DNA of 64,000 nt from JBLIRR01 sp049472395 (GCA_049472395.1 JBLIRR010000031.1:9571-73570), one strand, 5' to 3'. Shown: positions 1 to 9,331, counted from the stretch's first letter. Program-made: numbers and translations. The notes: generated from the sequence alone by a model not told the origin.

Positions 1-257
1 TCCAGCTTTATTACAGGATACTCTTTAAAATCCCACTTATCATATATCCACAGCTTCTTAAATAATGCTTTTTCTCCTCTAAACAAAGCCTCTAGCGTGG
101 ATATTAGTAATGATTTCCCGAACCTTCTGGGCCGGGATAAGAAATAAACCTTTCCACTGGTTATAAGTGAATAAATATATTGAGTTTTATCCACATACAG
201 GTAATTCTCTGTTATTATCTCCGAAAAAGTCTGGATACCTAATGGTAACTTTTGCAT
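1..257 (-). CDS. AAA-ATPase-like / PD-(D/E)XK family protein, N-terminal part
   Basis: This is the first 85 codons of a gene that runs off the left edge. Translating the minus strand from the ATG at 255-257 gives a protein starting MQKLPLGIQTFSEI, followed by YLYVDKTQYIY and the Walker A-like stretch FLSRPRRFGKSLLIST (about residues 39-54). This order is the hallmark of the AAA-ATPase-like family (PF09820), which usually carries a PD-(D/E)XK nuclease-like domain at its C-terminus. Members are common, often multicopy, in anaerobes and candidate-phylum bacteria; their role is not settled. The C-terminal part lies outside the window, so completeness cannot be judged. Confidence 0.85.
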   Translation of the reverse strand, partial: MQKLPLGIQTFSEIITENYLYVDKTQYIYSLITSGKVYFLSRPRRFGKSLLISTLEALFRGEKALFKKLWIYDKWDFKEYPVIKL

Positions 258-815
258 ATTTAGGCCCTTGCCTTTAAAAGTCTTGTTATTATTATTAAAA
301 TAGTTATAGCATGAAGTATGGTCCTTTTCAAGCAGCCTCCTTCATTTATATTAAATCCACTCTCGGGAAAAAGAGTATTTTATAAGTACCTGTTTATACA
401 ATGCGTGAGGTTTTCAATAAACGAACAAAACCGAAGGTCCAAGGGCTCAAGGGTCAGGGGTAATAGACATTGCGAGGCTGAAGCCAAGGTTGTTGCCGCG
501 GCTGACGGGCCAATGCGTTGTGCGCGCAGCCGACCGGGAGTGCAGCGCCTCGCTATGCCAACTACCGCCGCGACTAAGCCGATACAAGCCTGATGGGGGG
601 CCTTCAGGATCTATCACTATCTGGGCAGTCTGGCAAATAATGAGACTGTAGTCGGTCCCCTTTATCATATGAGACGAGTAAATTTTCATAAGTGCTACTC
701 TTTTTTTTTGCAATCGGAAATATATAATATATTAATAGGGTATATTAAAATATATAAGAAAGGGGTTATGGACGCGATTCTTACATTGCTTTTTTTATAA
801 AGGGAAACGTATAAC
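258..815. other. Intergenic region between divergent genes
   Basis: No intact gene is visible. The stretch at roughly 460-600 is clearly GC-richer than its AT-rich surroundings and holds a scrap of a formylglycine-generating-enzyme-type domain (separate entry). From about 700 to 800 the sequence is very AT-rich and should contain the promoter of the histidine kinase gene; I could not pick a convincing -35/-10 pair. An ATG at 768 opens only a ten-codon frame ending at TAA. Confidence 0.5.
447..635 (-). pseudogene. C-terminal remnant of a formylglycine-generating-enzyme (SUMF1/FGE-sulfatase) domain
   Basis: Reading leftwards, the frame ending at the TGA at 447-449 encodes IDPEGPPSG, then LSRGGSW, RSAAR and GNNLGFSLAM. 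This matches in order and spacing the C-terminal signature of FGE-sulfatase domains (DPxGPxSG, RGGSW, RSAxR, RxxNxGFRLA). Upstream of the DPEGP segment the frame loses all resemblance, so only about 60 residues remain. The fragment is much richer in GC than the flanks, which suggests acquisition from elsewhere. I call it a broken gene end. FGE-type C-termini are also common targets of diversity-generating retroelements, but no reverse transcriptase is present in the window. Confidence 0.55.
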
Positions 816-3110
816 GTGCATTTGAGCATAAAACAAAAATTAATCTTTTGGACGCTTACCATGCTGTTTCTTGTACTCGCCATGAGCATAATATCCATAT
901 GGAGTATCCATTGGGTAGGAAAATCCGGAGAGATAATTCTGGAGACTGCATCGTCCTGCTCTGAGATTCAGGACTTGCGTTTATCTTTTGAGAAAGTACT
1001 CATGCCCCCTCATGATTATTTGATCTATGGTGATCCAAGTGAAAGAGAAAATCTTGACGCAAGGCTTGATGATCTGAAGAATTCTCTCAGGCGCGTTAAG
1101 GAAAAAACCAGGATGTTGAAAGGTGAACATATAAGGGAAATCAAAAGCCCTCTCGATGTCACAATAGATGGGATAAAACAGATTGAAACACTGGCAAAAG
1201 ATATCATGTCTGTCTCTGATCCGTTGGGTATTGAAGCAGGGCGATTAATGGAGGAGATGGATAGAGAGACTGAGCGTGTGAAGAGGAGCCTTCAAAAATT
1301 AATTGTGCGTCTAGAAAAGGCTCACATAACAGCAACAGCGCAACCTTTATACAAAATCATGATCTCTTTCCAAAATCTGCTTATGCCGCCTCATGATTAT
1401 CTGATACTTGGGAATAATGATGAGAAGGCACATTTTACACTACTTCTTGACGATCTTACCGAGCAGTTGGGACAGCTCATACAGCTTCCTAATGTAAAGG
1501 AAGAAAGAGACATTGTGAATGAAGTGACCAGCGGATTTAAAAATATTACCGAGTTGGCAGAGCAGATTTTAGCAATAGATGATCCGTTAAAATTAAGGGC
1601 AGGCAGGAATATGAAACAAATGGATCGGATTGCTGATGAGGTGATTTTAGAGTTGGATACTTTTATAAAACATTTCAAGAAAGATGCGGAGTTCGTGAAA
1701 AGGCGAGCTGACAGAATTAAATCTGGCTCTGTTCATTTTGCCCTCTTAATAAGTTTTCTTTTGGTTATCGGGGGACTTATTGCGGGAGTCCTTTTTACGT
1801 TCCATGTTACAGAACCGGTCAGGCAGCTTCTTAAGGCGACACAGAGAATTTCAGCCGGGGACCTTGACCATAAAGCCCGCGTGATGTCAGGGGATGAGAT
1901 CGGAGCATTAGCAGTCTCTTTTAATAAGATGACAGATGATTTGAGAACATATCAGGACCAGTTAATACACGCTAAAGAATATATTGATAATATAATTAAA
2001 AGCATGATTGATACCCTTATTGTTGTTGATCCGGACGGTACGATCCGGACGGTGAACCAGGCAGCCCTCAATCTTCTCAATTATGAGAGCGAGGAGAATC
2101 TCGTAGGGCAACCCATAGAGAAAATATTCGCCAAAGATACCCTATTCTATGATGGTGATGAAATGGCAAGATTAATTACAGAAGGGTCCATACGTAACTA
2201 CGATACTGTGTATCACACAAAAGATAAGATTGAGATTCCCATAAATCTTTCTGCCTCTGTGATGCGGGATAAGGATGGGATTCTTCTCGGAACCGTTTGC
2301 GTTGCCCGGGACATGAGAGAGATACAAAAGCTCATTGCTGATTTAAGAAGAGCCTATAAAGAGCTTCAGTCAGCGCAAGCCCAGTTAATACAGTCTTCAA
2401 GGCTTGCGTCTATGGGCGTTCTTGCTGCCGGTGTTGCTCATGAAATAAATAATCCCATGAATATCGTCATTAATTATGCAGGACTTTTAGAGGATGAGTT
2501 GGACCCTGCGTCAGAGCATGCCGGTTATGTGAAGGCGATCCTTAAGGAGGGACAGAGGATTATAGAGATAGTGCAAAATCTTTTGGCATTTGCAAGGACT
2601 GATCGGCAGGATCACGCGCAGGCCCCATGCCGGATAATGGATGTGATAAATGCATCTATTGCTTTTCTGGAAGCCTATCTTGCGAATGACGGAATACGGG
2701 TCCAGACATTGTACGATACGGATTTGCCTATGATTAAAGCCAAGTCGAATCAATTAGAGCAGGTGTTTATTAATTTTATTCTCAATGCGCGAGATGCATT
2801 GAATGAAAAATATCCCTCACCCCATCCTGACAAGATTATTAAAATCAAAGTGGGAAAAGGGAAAATCGACGGAAGAGAATATCTGCAAATCTTGTTTCAA
2901 GACAATGGGATCGGTATTAAAAAGGAGGATATAGATAAGATATTTGATCCTTTTTTCACTACCAAAAGGGCAGGCAAGGGGACCGGCCTGGGCCTCAGCA
3001 TTAGTTATGGAATAATTACGGATCACAAAGGGGATATTAAAGTAGAAAGCACGAGAGGAGAGAAAACTATATTTATAATTAACTTGCCACTAGAGAATGG
3101 GGGGGCCTAA
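816..3110 (+). CDS. Membrane sensor histidine kinase (sensor-HAMP-PAS-HisKA-HATPase)
   Basis: A 764-residue kinase with a GTG start preceded by AGGG. It has a first membrane segment at about residues 9-31, a long helical extracytoplasmic region, a second membrane segment near 309-331, a HAMP linker, a PAS domain at roughly 390-505, a HisKA box (GVAHEINNPMN, phosphoacceptor H542) and an HATPase domain with the N box NFILNARDAL, DNGIGI and GTGLGLSI. The sensor region contains the motif LMPPHDYLI twice (residues 62-70 and 189-197), each followed by G, acidic residues and LxxLLDDL-like spacing, so it is a tandem duplication of one helical unit. The next gene starts 14 bases downstream with its ribosome site overlapping this stop codon, so both are probably one transcript and one signalling pathway. 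The signal sensed is unknown. Confidence 0.93.
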   Translation: MHLSIKQKLIFWTLTMLFLVLAMSIISIWSIHWVGKSGEIILETASSCSEIQDLRLSFEKVLMPPHDYLIYGDPSERENLDARLDDLKNSLRRVKEKTRMLKGEHIREIKSPLDVTIDGIKQIETLAKDIMSVSDPLGIEAGRLMEEMDRETERVKRSLQKLIVRLEKAHITATAQPLYKIMISFQNLLMPPHDYLILGNNDEKAHFTLLLDDLTEQLGQLIQLPNVKEERDIVNEVTSGFKNITELAEQILAIDDPLKLRAGRNMKQMDRIADEVILELDTFIKHFKKDAEFVKRRADRIKSGSVHFALLISFLLVIGGLIAGVLFTFHVTEPVRQLLKATQRISAGDLDHKARVMSGDEIGALAVSFNKMTDDLRTYQDQLIHAKEYIDNIIKSMIDTLIVVDPDGTIRTVNQAALNLLNYESEENLVGQPIEKIFAKDTLFYDGDEMARLITEGSIRNYDTVYHTKDKIEIPINLSASVMRDKDGILLGTVCVARDMREIQKLIADLRRAYKELQSAQAQLIQSSRLASMGVLAAGVAHEINNPMNIVINYAGLLEDELDPASEHAGYVKAILKEGQRIIEIVQNLLAFARTDRQDHAQAPCRIMDVINASIAFLEAYLANDGIRVQTLYDTDLPMIKAKSNQLEQVFINFILNARDALNEKYPSPHPDKIIKIKVGKGKIDGREYLQILFQDNGIGIKKEDIDKIFDPFFTTKRAGKGTGLGLSISYGIITDHKGDIKVESTRGEKTIFIINLPLENGGA

Positions 3111-3124
3111 GGAGGAGAATTGAG

Positions 3125-4234
3125 ATGCCTAAAATACTAATTATTGATGATGAAGAGGGTGTGAGGATTACCCTTAAAAAAATAATGGAAAAAGAAGATT
3201 ATGCGGTTGATACGGCGGAAGATTTTGACGAGGCGATTGATCTTCTTGAGAAGAATTCCTATGATACGGTCGTGACCGATATTCTGTTGCCGGGATTGAG
3301 TGGCATAGAATTATTGAGTGCTATCAAGGCCCGAGACCAAGACCTTCCTGTTGTTGTGATTACAGGGGCCCCGGACCTTGAGACGGCCACCGAATCACTC
3401 CGTCAATCAGCGTATGACTATATACCTAAACCGATTACCAAACACAATCTCCCTCCGGTTGTCGCCCGGGCAGTTGAGAGAAAGGCCCTTACGGATGAGA
3501 AAGAAAGGCTTGAGAGAGAAAATTTAGAGTATCAGCGGGACCTTGAAGAAAAGGTGAAAGACCGCACAGCCAAATTAATTCGTGCTGAGCGTTTAGCCAC
3601 CCTGGGCACCTTTGTCTCATTCGTGAGCCATGAATTGCGGACCCCTTTAAGTGTCATACAAAATGCCGTCTATTATATTAGGACAAAAATTAAGGATCCT
3701 CATCCTAAGGTTGAAAAATATTTTAAAACCATTGAAAATCAAGTTGATGTTGCACAAAAAATTATTGAGGATTTTCTTAATTTCTCAAAAGGAAAGCCTC
3801 TCGATCTGTGTGCGGCTCATATTAATCAAGTCATAATAAAAATAGTCAATCTGATCAAGCTCCCGGATACTATTCATGTAATCTTCAACCTTCAGGATGG
3901 CCTTCCGGAGGTGGAGATAGATAAGGATTACATCCAGCAGGTTCTTGTCAATATACTGAACAACGCAATCCAGTCCATGCCAGGGGGAGGAGAATTAAGG
4001 ATTGCCTCAAGGAAAGATGACAAATATATTATCATTGAGATATCAGATACTGGTGTCGGTATTTCAAAAGAAAATCTTAGTCGGTTGTTTGAACCCTTCT
4101 TTACCATGAAACAACAAGGGACCGGTCTTGGTTTAGTAATCTGTAAATTCTTGATAGAGCAACTAGGAGGGAAAATAAAGGTAAAGAGTAAACCGGGCAA
4201 GGGAAGCTCCTTTTCCATCCACCTCCCCTTTTAA
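3125..4234 (+). CDS. Response regulator-histidine kinase hybrid
   Basis: A 369-residue soluble protein. Residues 1-120 form a receiver domain with the acidic pocket DDE near residue 8, phosphoacceptor D52 (VVTDILLPG) and the conserved lysine in YIPKPIT. A coiled coil (about 120-155) leads to a HisKA box with H169 (FVSHELRTPLS) and an HATPase domain with NILNNAIQSM, DTGVGIS and GTGLGLVI. A receiver in front of a kinase without a membrane anchor suggests it takes phosphate from the upstream membrane kinase and passes it on; no DNA-binding output domain is visible in either protein. A strong AAGGAGG site overlaps the upstream stop codon. The final output regulator is not in the window. Confidence 0.93.
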   Translation: MPKILIIDDEEGVRITLKKIMEKEDYAVDTAEDFDEAIDLLEKNSYDTVVTDILLPGLSGIELLSAIKARDQDLPVVVITGAPDLETATESLRQSAYDYIPKPITKHNLPPVVARAVERKALTDEKERLERENLEYQRDLEEKVKDRTAKLIRAERLATLGTFVSFVSHELRTPLSVIQNAVYYIRTKIKDPHPKVEKYFKTIENQVDVAQKIIEDFLNFSKGKPLDLCAAHINQVIIKIVNLIKLPDTIHVIFNLQDGLPEVEIDKDYIQQVLVNILNNAIQSMPGGGELRIASRKDDKYIIIEISDTGVGISKENLSRLFEPFFTMKQQGTGLGLVICKFLIEQLGGKIKVKSKPGKGSSFSIHLPF

Positions 4235-4305
4235 AAAAAATAGATTTTCCATCGTCTCTTATATGAAATAATCATAAGCCAACCATAAGAAGAGGAGTAA
4301 TGGAA

Positions 4306-6270
4306 ATGAAAATCACTACACGAAGGTTACTACTTGTTGTTGTCTTTACTATGCTTTATATAAGTATGTGTAGTATCATCAATGCCCAATCAATACCCAC
4401 TCTGTCCGGAAGGGTAACTGACGGGCATGGACATGGCATTCCGGATGTGCAAGTCACCCTGTATTATCAGGGAGACCCCCAATGGGGAGGTCAAAGGGGT
4501 CCTAATGATACGTGGGTGTATACGGATTCATCAGGGTATTATAGTCTGCCGGTCACAATAGTAGATTATATCTATGGGGCCGGATTGGGGGGCCCTACCG
4601 TCACCGTTACATTATTGGCTCATGTTTCGGGGATTGCACCGGCAGCAGCAGCAATGAAGAGTGCTCGTGCCTATTCTTATATTTATGTCTCCGCAACCAC
4701 ACCGGTTCTTCAGAACATACCAGGAACCTTGAATATAGATTTATCAAATAATCAAGGAATAAAGTGGACTACACTCCCAAATATAAATGACTTAGATGAT
4801 TTTGCAGTCATGTACCTTCATACGAATCAAGCCTTGCAGTGTGCCCTTACGACATTAAATATGAATATGGATTATGGGCTTCCTGTGGAGGTATATGGAG
4901 ATATGCAACAGGGAACCGGCACGTGGTATAGCTCGCCATCATTTCAATTGGGGGGATGGGGGCGATTCCCCTCCTCTGCCATCTCTATAGACGCGGCTGA
5001 TAATGGATTTATGAGCGGGAACAGACCCGATAACAGAGAATGGCATGAATTCTCCCATCATATTATGGCAGATTCATTAATAGGGGGAGATAACGCACTG
5101 CCTCCGTTAAGTGCTGCCCAGGATATGTATCATGCAGGCTATTTTGCTAATAGTGATACTGTTGCCGGCTGGACAGAAGGATTTGCCGAATTTATGTCAT
5201 GTGAGATCGCTACGCGATATCCGGCATATTCGTCACTACCATTGGCAACCCCCATACTGGGGACGCTATCGCCATATCCTCCGCAGTGGTATGGAGGATG
5301 GGGCAATCCACGGTGGTGGGACCTGGAATGGCAGACCGACCTGCGTGGTCCCACGAGGCTTAATGAAGAATTCGCCATTGCAAGTATTTTATGGGACCTG
5401 GAAGATCCTATAAATCAAGCTGATAATGATTCGATTGATCTGACTATGACGCAACTATGGAATATCCTCAACCAAAATACCGCACCCGGCACCGGGGGTA
5501 ATAGAAACACATTAAGGGATGTGTACGAGGCCCTTATGACCTTTGCGTCGGGCAGCGCAGTGCTTCAGGCAAATATTGACCGAATATTTATTGCCCACGG
5601 GGCCTTTGATGATGTGAATGGTAATTCTCTGCGCGATGCCGCAGAAGCAGTTGGATTCAGTGGGGATGCGGGACGACCGGGAAGGAGAAATACCCCATAT
5701 TTGGAGAACTCATTTATCCATGTCACTGTGCTCGACGCGGAAACATTGCAGGAGGTTGAGGTGGACGGATTCTTAGTACAAGATCTTTTCGCACCTCCCC
5801 ATGAGTATTTGAATGCTGATTTTGTTGTGTCATATTTTGATGATATAAAAGATTCCATCTACTTTTCCATGGCCCCTTTCCCCTCCTATAGCACAACAGC
5901 TTTCATTACGCCCATAAAAGCAGGGTATTGCGATCCTCATCCTCTTATAATTACGAATTCATTTTATTGGGATAGAATTGAGAATTCTGATCATATCATC
6001 CATCATACCTTTTATCTTAACCCTGGTGATTGTAATCCTATGGAATGTGTGAATCCCCTGAATTGTGATCCACACCGTTTAGAGGAGGAGTATTTCGGTG
6101 ATCTTAATGACGATGGGGAAATTACCCCTGAAGATGCCCTCATTGCGTTTAATTGTTATCTCGGATTGGGTCCCTGCCCTGATATGGCTGATGTGAATCA
6201 GGATGGGGCAGTGACGCCGGCAGATGCCCGTTGTTTATTGAGAAAATATCTGGAGCAATCTTCCCATTAA
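4306..6270 (+). CDS. Secreted HExxH metallopeptidase-like protein with C-terminal dockerin
   Basis: I choose the ATG at 4306 rather than 4300 because GAGGAG at 4292-4297 is correctly spaced for it. A signal peptide ends near NAQS. Residues about 33-110 form a carboxypeptidase-regulatory-like beta-sandwich (SGRVTDGHGHGIPDVQVTL). The zinc site HEFSH is at residues 247-251 and WTEGFAEF follows about 40 residues later, with E291 as the likely third ligand, the gluzincin arrangement. The last 60 residues hold two dockerin type I calcium loops (DLNDDGEITPEDA and DVNQDGAVTPADA). A dockerin normally docks onto a cohesin, and none is present in this window. The gene follows the two-component pair by about 70 bases with no obvious terminator. 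It overlaps the convergent small membrane protein gene by 4 bases. Confidence 0.85.
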   Translation: MKITTRRLLLVVVFTMLYISMCSIINAQSIPTLSGRVTDGHGHGIPDVQVTLYYQGDPQWGGQRGPNDTWVYTDSSGYYSLPVTIVDYIYGAGLGGPTVTVTLLAHVSGIAPAAAAMKSARAYSYIYVSATTPVLQNIPGTLNIDLSNNQGIKWTTLPNINDLDDFAVMYLHTNQALQCALTTLNMNMDYGLPVEVYGDMQQGTGTWYSSPSFQLGGWGRFPSSAISIDAADNGFMSGNRPDNREWHEFSHHIMADSLIGGDNALPPLSAAQDMYHAGYFANSDTVAGWTEGFAEFMSCEIATRYPAYSSLPLATPILGTLSPYPPQWYGGWGNPRWWDLEWQTDLRGPTRLNEEFAIASILWDLEDPINQADNDSIDLTMTQLWNILNQNTAPGTGGNRNTLRDVYEALMTFASGSAVLQANIDRIFIAHGAFDDVNGNSLRDAAEAVGFSGDAGRPGRRNTPYLENSFIHVTVLDAETLQEVEVDGFLVQDLFAPPHEYLNADFVVSYFDDIKDSIYFSMAPFPSYSTTAFITPIKAGYCDPHPLIITNSFYWDRIENSDHIIHHTFYLNPGDCNPMECVNPLNCDPHRLEEEYFGDLNDDGEITPEDALIAFNCYLGLGPCPDMADVNQDGAVTPADARCLLRKYLEQSSH

Positions 6271-6611
6271 GACCTTAATTTTTTAAAAAAATATATATGC
6301 GGAGTAAAGGGATGAAAAGAATTCTCCTGATTATCTTTACGGTAGTTTTTAAATACCGACTTTTCAAAAATTCCCACTATCCCATAAGGAGCAAAAACGA
6401 ATATAAGCCAAATACAGGCAAAATATCCATTCATCATGGCTAATAGTTCAGGGATAGCTATAATAAATAATAATATAAAAAGACTATATTTAAAATTATC
6501 AACGAATTCTTGATCACCTCCATGGTAATGACGGGTAATTTCTATTGCCAATAATATAGATATGAGAAAATATATTGCAAAAGCTACTAGTATGAGAAGC
6601 GTATACTTCAT
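6267..6611 (-). CDS. Small polytopic membrane protein of unknown function
   Basis: A 114-residue protein with about three hydrophobic segments (residues 3-24, 44-62 and 66-82) and a basic cytoplasmic-looking tail. The start is supported by AAAGGAGG ten bases before the ATG. Its stop overlaps the convergent metallopeptidase gene by four bases. I do not recognise a family. It lies downstream of the pilX-like gene on the same strand but 160 bases away with its own ribosome site, so co-transcription is uncertain. Confidence 0.7.
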   Translation of the reverse strand: MKYTLLILVAFAIYFLISILLAIEITRHYHGGDQEFVDNFKYSLFILLFIIAIPELLAMMNGYFACIWLIFVFAPYGIVGIFEKSVFKNYRKDNQENSFHPFTPHIYFFKKLRS

Positions 6612-6769
6612 AACCTATTTTCCTCCTTTATAAATAATCAATCATTATTCTTAATTCTTATCGGTTTTTATATCTAAATCAGGGGATATTTTTTTAGGAT
6701 ATACACATCTGATTGTTTTTTATAGCAAAAAATAAGTATTAGATAAAAGATCCCCGAGGATGAATATAA

Positions 6770-7345
6770 TTAACCATTCGGATCCCACTCTATGCTCGCT
6801 GTTGTACTCCCGCTATTTGCTGCGTCAATATTTTTACCACCATAGTTGTTTTTGTTTTTCTTGACCCACTCGACAGCAGACTCAATTCTTCTAGGCTTAC
6901 CACCATCTCCTATAGCTTCAGCGAGTAATACCAGTACGGCATCCCTATCCACATTCGGGCTATAATTATTATCAGGATCAGCTTCATCAAAATTATTTCT
7001 CACCCAGACAGTATAATTTATCCCTCCAATTGTCCTTATGGGTTGCCCACTGAGCCCTAACTCAACAAAGACATTCGTAGCTGTAGCGTCTTCTATTAAA
7101 GCATTCCATTCATCGATTGAGGTATTCTGGAGGGTCTTTACGCCTCTGGCCAGAGCTGCCTCCGCTGTAAAGAATTTCTGCCTGGAGAGTTTATAATTAT
7201 GGACAATTTTCATATCACTGGTGGATAAATAGATACCAGCTATACCTAAAGAAGTTAATAAAACCATTAAAATTAGGGCAATGATCATAATCATACCCTC
7301 CTGATCTTCTTTAAAAATTTTTAATTGGCTCATAATGTATCTCAT
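6770..7345 (-). CDS. PilX-like type IV pilus assembly protein
   Basis: A 191-residue protein. I place the start at the ATG at 7345 because AGGAGGTGA lies seven bases before it; the TTG further upstream has no ribosome site. A short N-terminal segment with EDQEGMIMI precedes a long hydrophobic helix (ALILMVLLTSLGIAGIYL), then the SDMKIVHNYKLSRQKFFTAEAALARG segment typical of the PilX N-terminal region. This is the last minor pilin gene of the leftward operon. PilX-like proteins are minor pilins that help prime pilus assembly and deliver PilY1. The class is clear from position and the AEAA motif, although overall conservation of the family is low. Confidence 0.8.
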   Translation of the reverse strand: MRYIMSQLKIFKEDQEGMIMIIALILMVLLTSLGIAGIYLSTSDMKIVHNYKLSRQKFFTAEAALARGVKTLQNTSIDEWNALIEDATATNVFVELGLSGQPIRTIGGINYTVWVRNNFDEADPDNNYSPNVDRDAVLVLLAEAIGDGGKPRRIESAVEWVKKNKNNYGGKNIDAANSGSTTASIEWDPNG

Positions 7346-7362
7346 AGCCAAATCACCTCCTT

Positions 7363-8358
7363 CTAGTTCCTGATCCAAAGTCGGGTTTTCAATTCTCTAC
7401 GCCTATAGTGATCATTGTATAGAGAATCGGTATATGATGAGTCCTTCTTGCTTGTTCTCGCTCTCAGTGTAATAAGCAAAGAGCTACTGTCAATCATATC
7501 AACCTCCAAGAATTCAATATCTTCAACCACGGTTTGTAAAGTTGTAGAATCATTGCCAATCTTTCTCTTTCGCATAAGGCAAGGGTGATCCTTCCTGTGG
7601 TGAGTATACGATGGATCGTTCGCTTCATTAAATACCATGAAACTAACGACGTTTATTTTCCCAACTTCCGTACCTTTATAGAACTGCGGTTTTGTATATA
7701 AGCCAAAACCCCAATCATCGGGAAAGCCCTGTTGTCCACTTGTATTAGGATCTGTATCGATATCTAATGTCGATGATCCATTTGGGTCACTCACGATTTT
7801 GGCGAATTCCAGGCGTTTTCCCTCGACCATACCAGTGCCAATATATATAATATCTCCTTGCTCGAAACCAGTTGTGTCAGTAACGGTTATGGTTGGATCG
7901 GTCCAAAAAACATTAGCGTCCAACTCAACAGGAAAATTAGTATACCCCTGAACAGGATAGCCGTAAATAAAGGTAATCATGTCAGGTTGATTTGCATTTA
8001 TCCCGGGAGTAATAACGAGGTAACTATTCATGGTCACTGAATAGGGTGCAGAGGGCAGAAGATCAGAGTTGGAGGGTATCCACTTTGCCAATTTTTTCAG
8101 GAAATTAGAATCCGGACCCCCAGTTTTATATCCGGCCATCCTCAGCTCTATAGATATTCTGTCCATGGCGACCCTAATATTTTGATTCATTTCATTTGTT
8201 TTATTTTGAACATCTGATGTTTTATATTGGCTTTTAAAAAATTCGAATAGAGAGCCCATTATTATGAAGATAATTGCGAGAGCTATTAATAGCTCTATTA
8301 AGCTGAAACCTTTGGGCATCTTTCTCATATGAACCGGAATCAGACCTCTGCTTCTCAT
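7363..8358 (-). CDS. PilW-like type IV prepilin
   Basis: A 331-residue minor pilin with a class III-type prepilin cleavage site, PKG|FSLIELLIALAII, with the conserved glutamate at position 5 of the mature protein. I choose the ATG at 8358 because AGAGGG precedes it by nine bases, just after the pilV-like stop; this gives a 17-residue leader. The segment NEMNQNIRVAMDRISIELRMAGY is the usual PilW continuation. The bulk is a beta-rich pilin head of moderate size. It sits between pilV- and pilX-like genes with short gaps, the standard order for minor pilin operons. Confidence 0.85.
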   Translation of the reverse strand: MRSRGLIPVHMRKMPKGFSLIELLIALAIIFIIMGSLFEFFKSQYKTSDVQNKTNEMNQNIRVAMDRISIELRMAGYKTGGPDSNFLKKLAKWIPSNSDLLPSAPYSVTMNSYLVITPGINANQPDMITFIYGYPVQGYTNFPVELDANVFWTDPTITVTDTTGFEQGDIIYIGTGMVEGKRLEFAKIVSDPNGSSTLDIDTDPNTSGQQGFPDDWGFGLYTKPQFYKGTEVGKINVVSFMVFNEANDPSYTHHRKDHPCLMRKRKIGNDSTTLQTVVEDIEFLEVDMIDSSSLLITLRARTSKKDSSYTDSLYNDHYRRRELKTRLWIRN

Positions 8359-8375
8359 CTTTTTTATCCCTCTTA

Positions 8376-8798
8376 TCAGAGTATTGTTGATAAGGCGTGA
8401 TAGTGCCAGTCGAAATCTTGCCAACCGACAATAACGGTTACTGTCCTTGATCCATTGTTCGGGTAATTGAATCGTACATTATATACTCTCACGAAATCTG
8501 GTGTAGGGGAATCATTACCATAATCCGGATTAGTAAAAAGGTCAGTATTATTATGAATATCTGTTCCTTCGTCCGCAGACGGCCAATCGGGATCAACAAG
8601 TTGAGGATCATCGGGAGGAAGTGACGATAATTCTTCTAGTTTTTCTTGAACCATTGTAATCATCTCTGTCATTCGCCTTGCTGTATCATTTCCTCTTATA
8701 ATCGTAATTTGAAGCTCGGCGATTACTAGTAAGCCAACAGATAATATTACAAGGGTAATGAGTATCTCAATAATAGTAAATCCTTTATTATTATTCAT
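8376..8798 (-). CDS. PilV-like type IV prepilin
   Basis: A 140-residue minor pilin starting at the ATG at 8798, which has GGAGGAGGG twelve bases upstream; a TTG at 8810 is too close to that site. The leader MNNNKG is followed by FTIIEILITLVILSVGLLVIAELQ, a canonical prepilin helix with glutamate 5. The gene begins two bases after the upstream pilin's stop, so translation is probably coupled. The stop is a double TGA TAA. PilV-like proteins form part of the minor pilin tip complex. Confidence 0.85.
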   Translation of the reverse strand: MNNNKGFTIIEILITLVILSVGLLVIAELQITIIRGNDTARRMTEMITMVQEKLEELSSLPPDDPQLVDPDWPSADEGTDIHNNTDLFTNPDYGNDSPTPDFVRVYNVRFNYPNNGSRTVTVIVGWQDFDWHYHALSTIL

Positions 8799-8800
8799 TG

Positions 8801-9331
8801 TTAATCCCAACCCTCCTCCACCCGGATGAATCCGGTTGCCGGAGTAATGATAATTTTCTTTTTCAATCCCTCCTCTTTCGTACTTTGAAGATATATTTCC
8901 CCTTCGCTCAGTATCGTCCCGCCTCCGTATGATCCATCAGGATAGAATTCTTTTGCAAAAGGCTCATCAGTGCTGGTCCCGCTATTATTTACGCTACTGT
9001 CTATATATGCGATATCAACGCTCTTTTTAATTTTGCGATATCTAATATCATTATCTATTTTCCATGTTCCACTGTCCTCATCATAGTAGAGCATTGTATA
9101 TGAGTCCTGGGCTGTAGTGCTCAGTGTAAATTTTATCTTATACTGGGAATTTTCGCCTATAGCTTTAAATCTTGCTAATTGAAAATCATTGTGAAGCATT
9201 GCAATCTGGGAATTGAAGTCAAATCGAGGGAGCCACCCATTGATACTGGGAATGGCCAGGGTACTCAAGATAGCAATAACGCACACAATAATGATTATTT
9301 CTATTTGAGTGATCCCCTGTTGATAGCGCAT
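8801..9331 (-). CDS. FimT/GspH-like type IV prepilin
   Basis: A 176-residue pseudopilin-like protein. The N-terminus MRYQQG|ITQIEIIIIVCVIAI keeps the cleavage glycine and glutamate 5, but has Ile rather than Phe at mature position 1. The region LHNDFQLARFKAIGENSQYKI is typical of the GspH/FimT family. GAGGA lies just upstream of the start. A 220-base gap separates it from pilY1, so an internal promoter or processing site is possible. It heads a four-gene minor pilin set in the order FimT, PilV, PilW, PilX. Confidence 0.82.
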   Translation of the reverse strand: MRYQQGITQIEIIIIVCVIAILSTLAIPSINGWLPRFDFNSQIAMLHNDFQLARFKAIGENSQYKIKFTLSTTAQDSYTMLYYDEDSGTWKIDNDIRYRKIKKSVDIAYIDSSVNNSGTSTDEPFAKEFYPDGSYGGGTILSEGEIYLQSTKEEGLKKKIIITPATGFIRVEEGWD

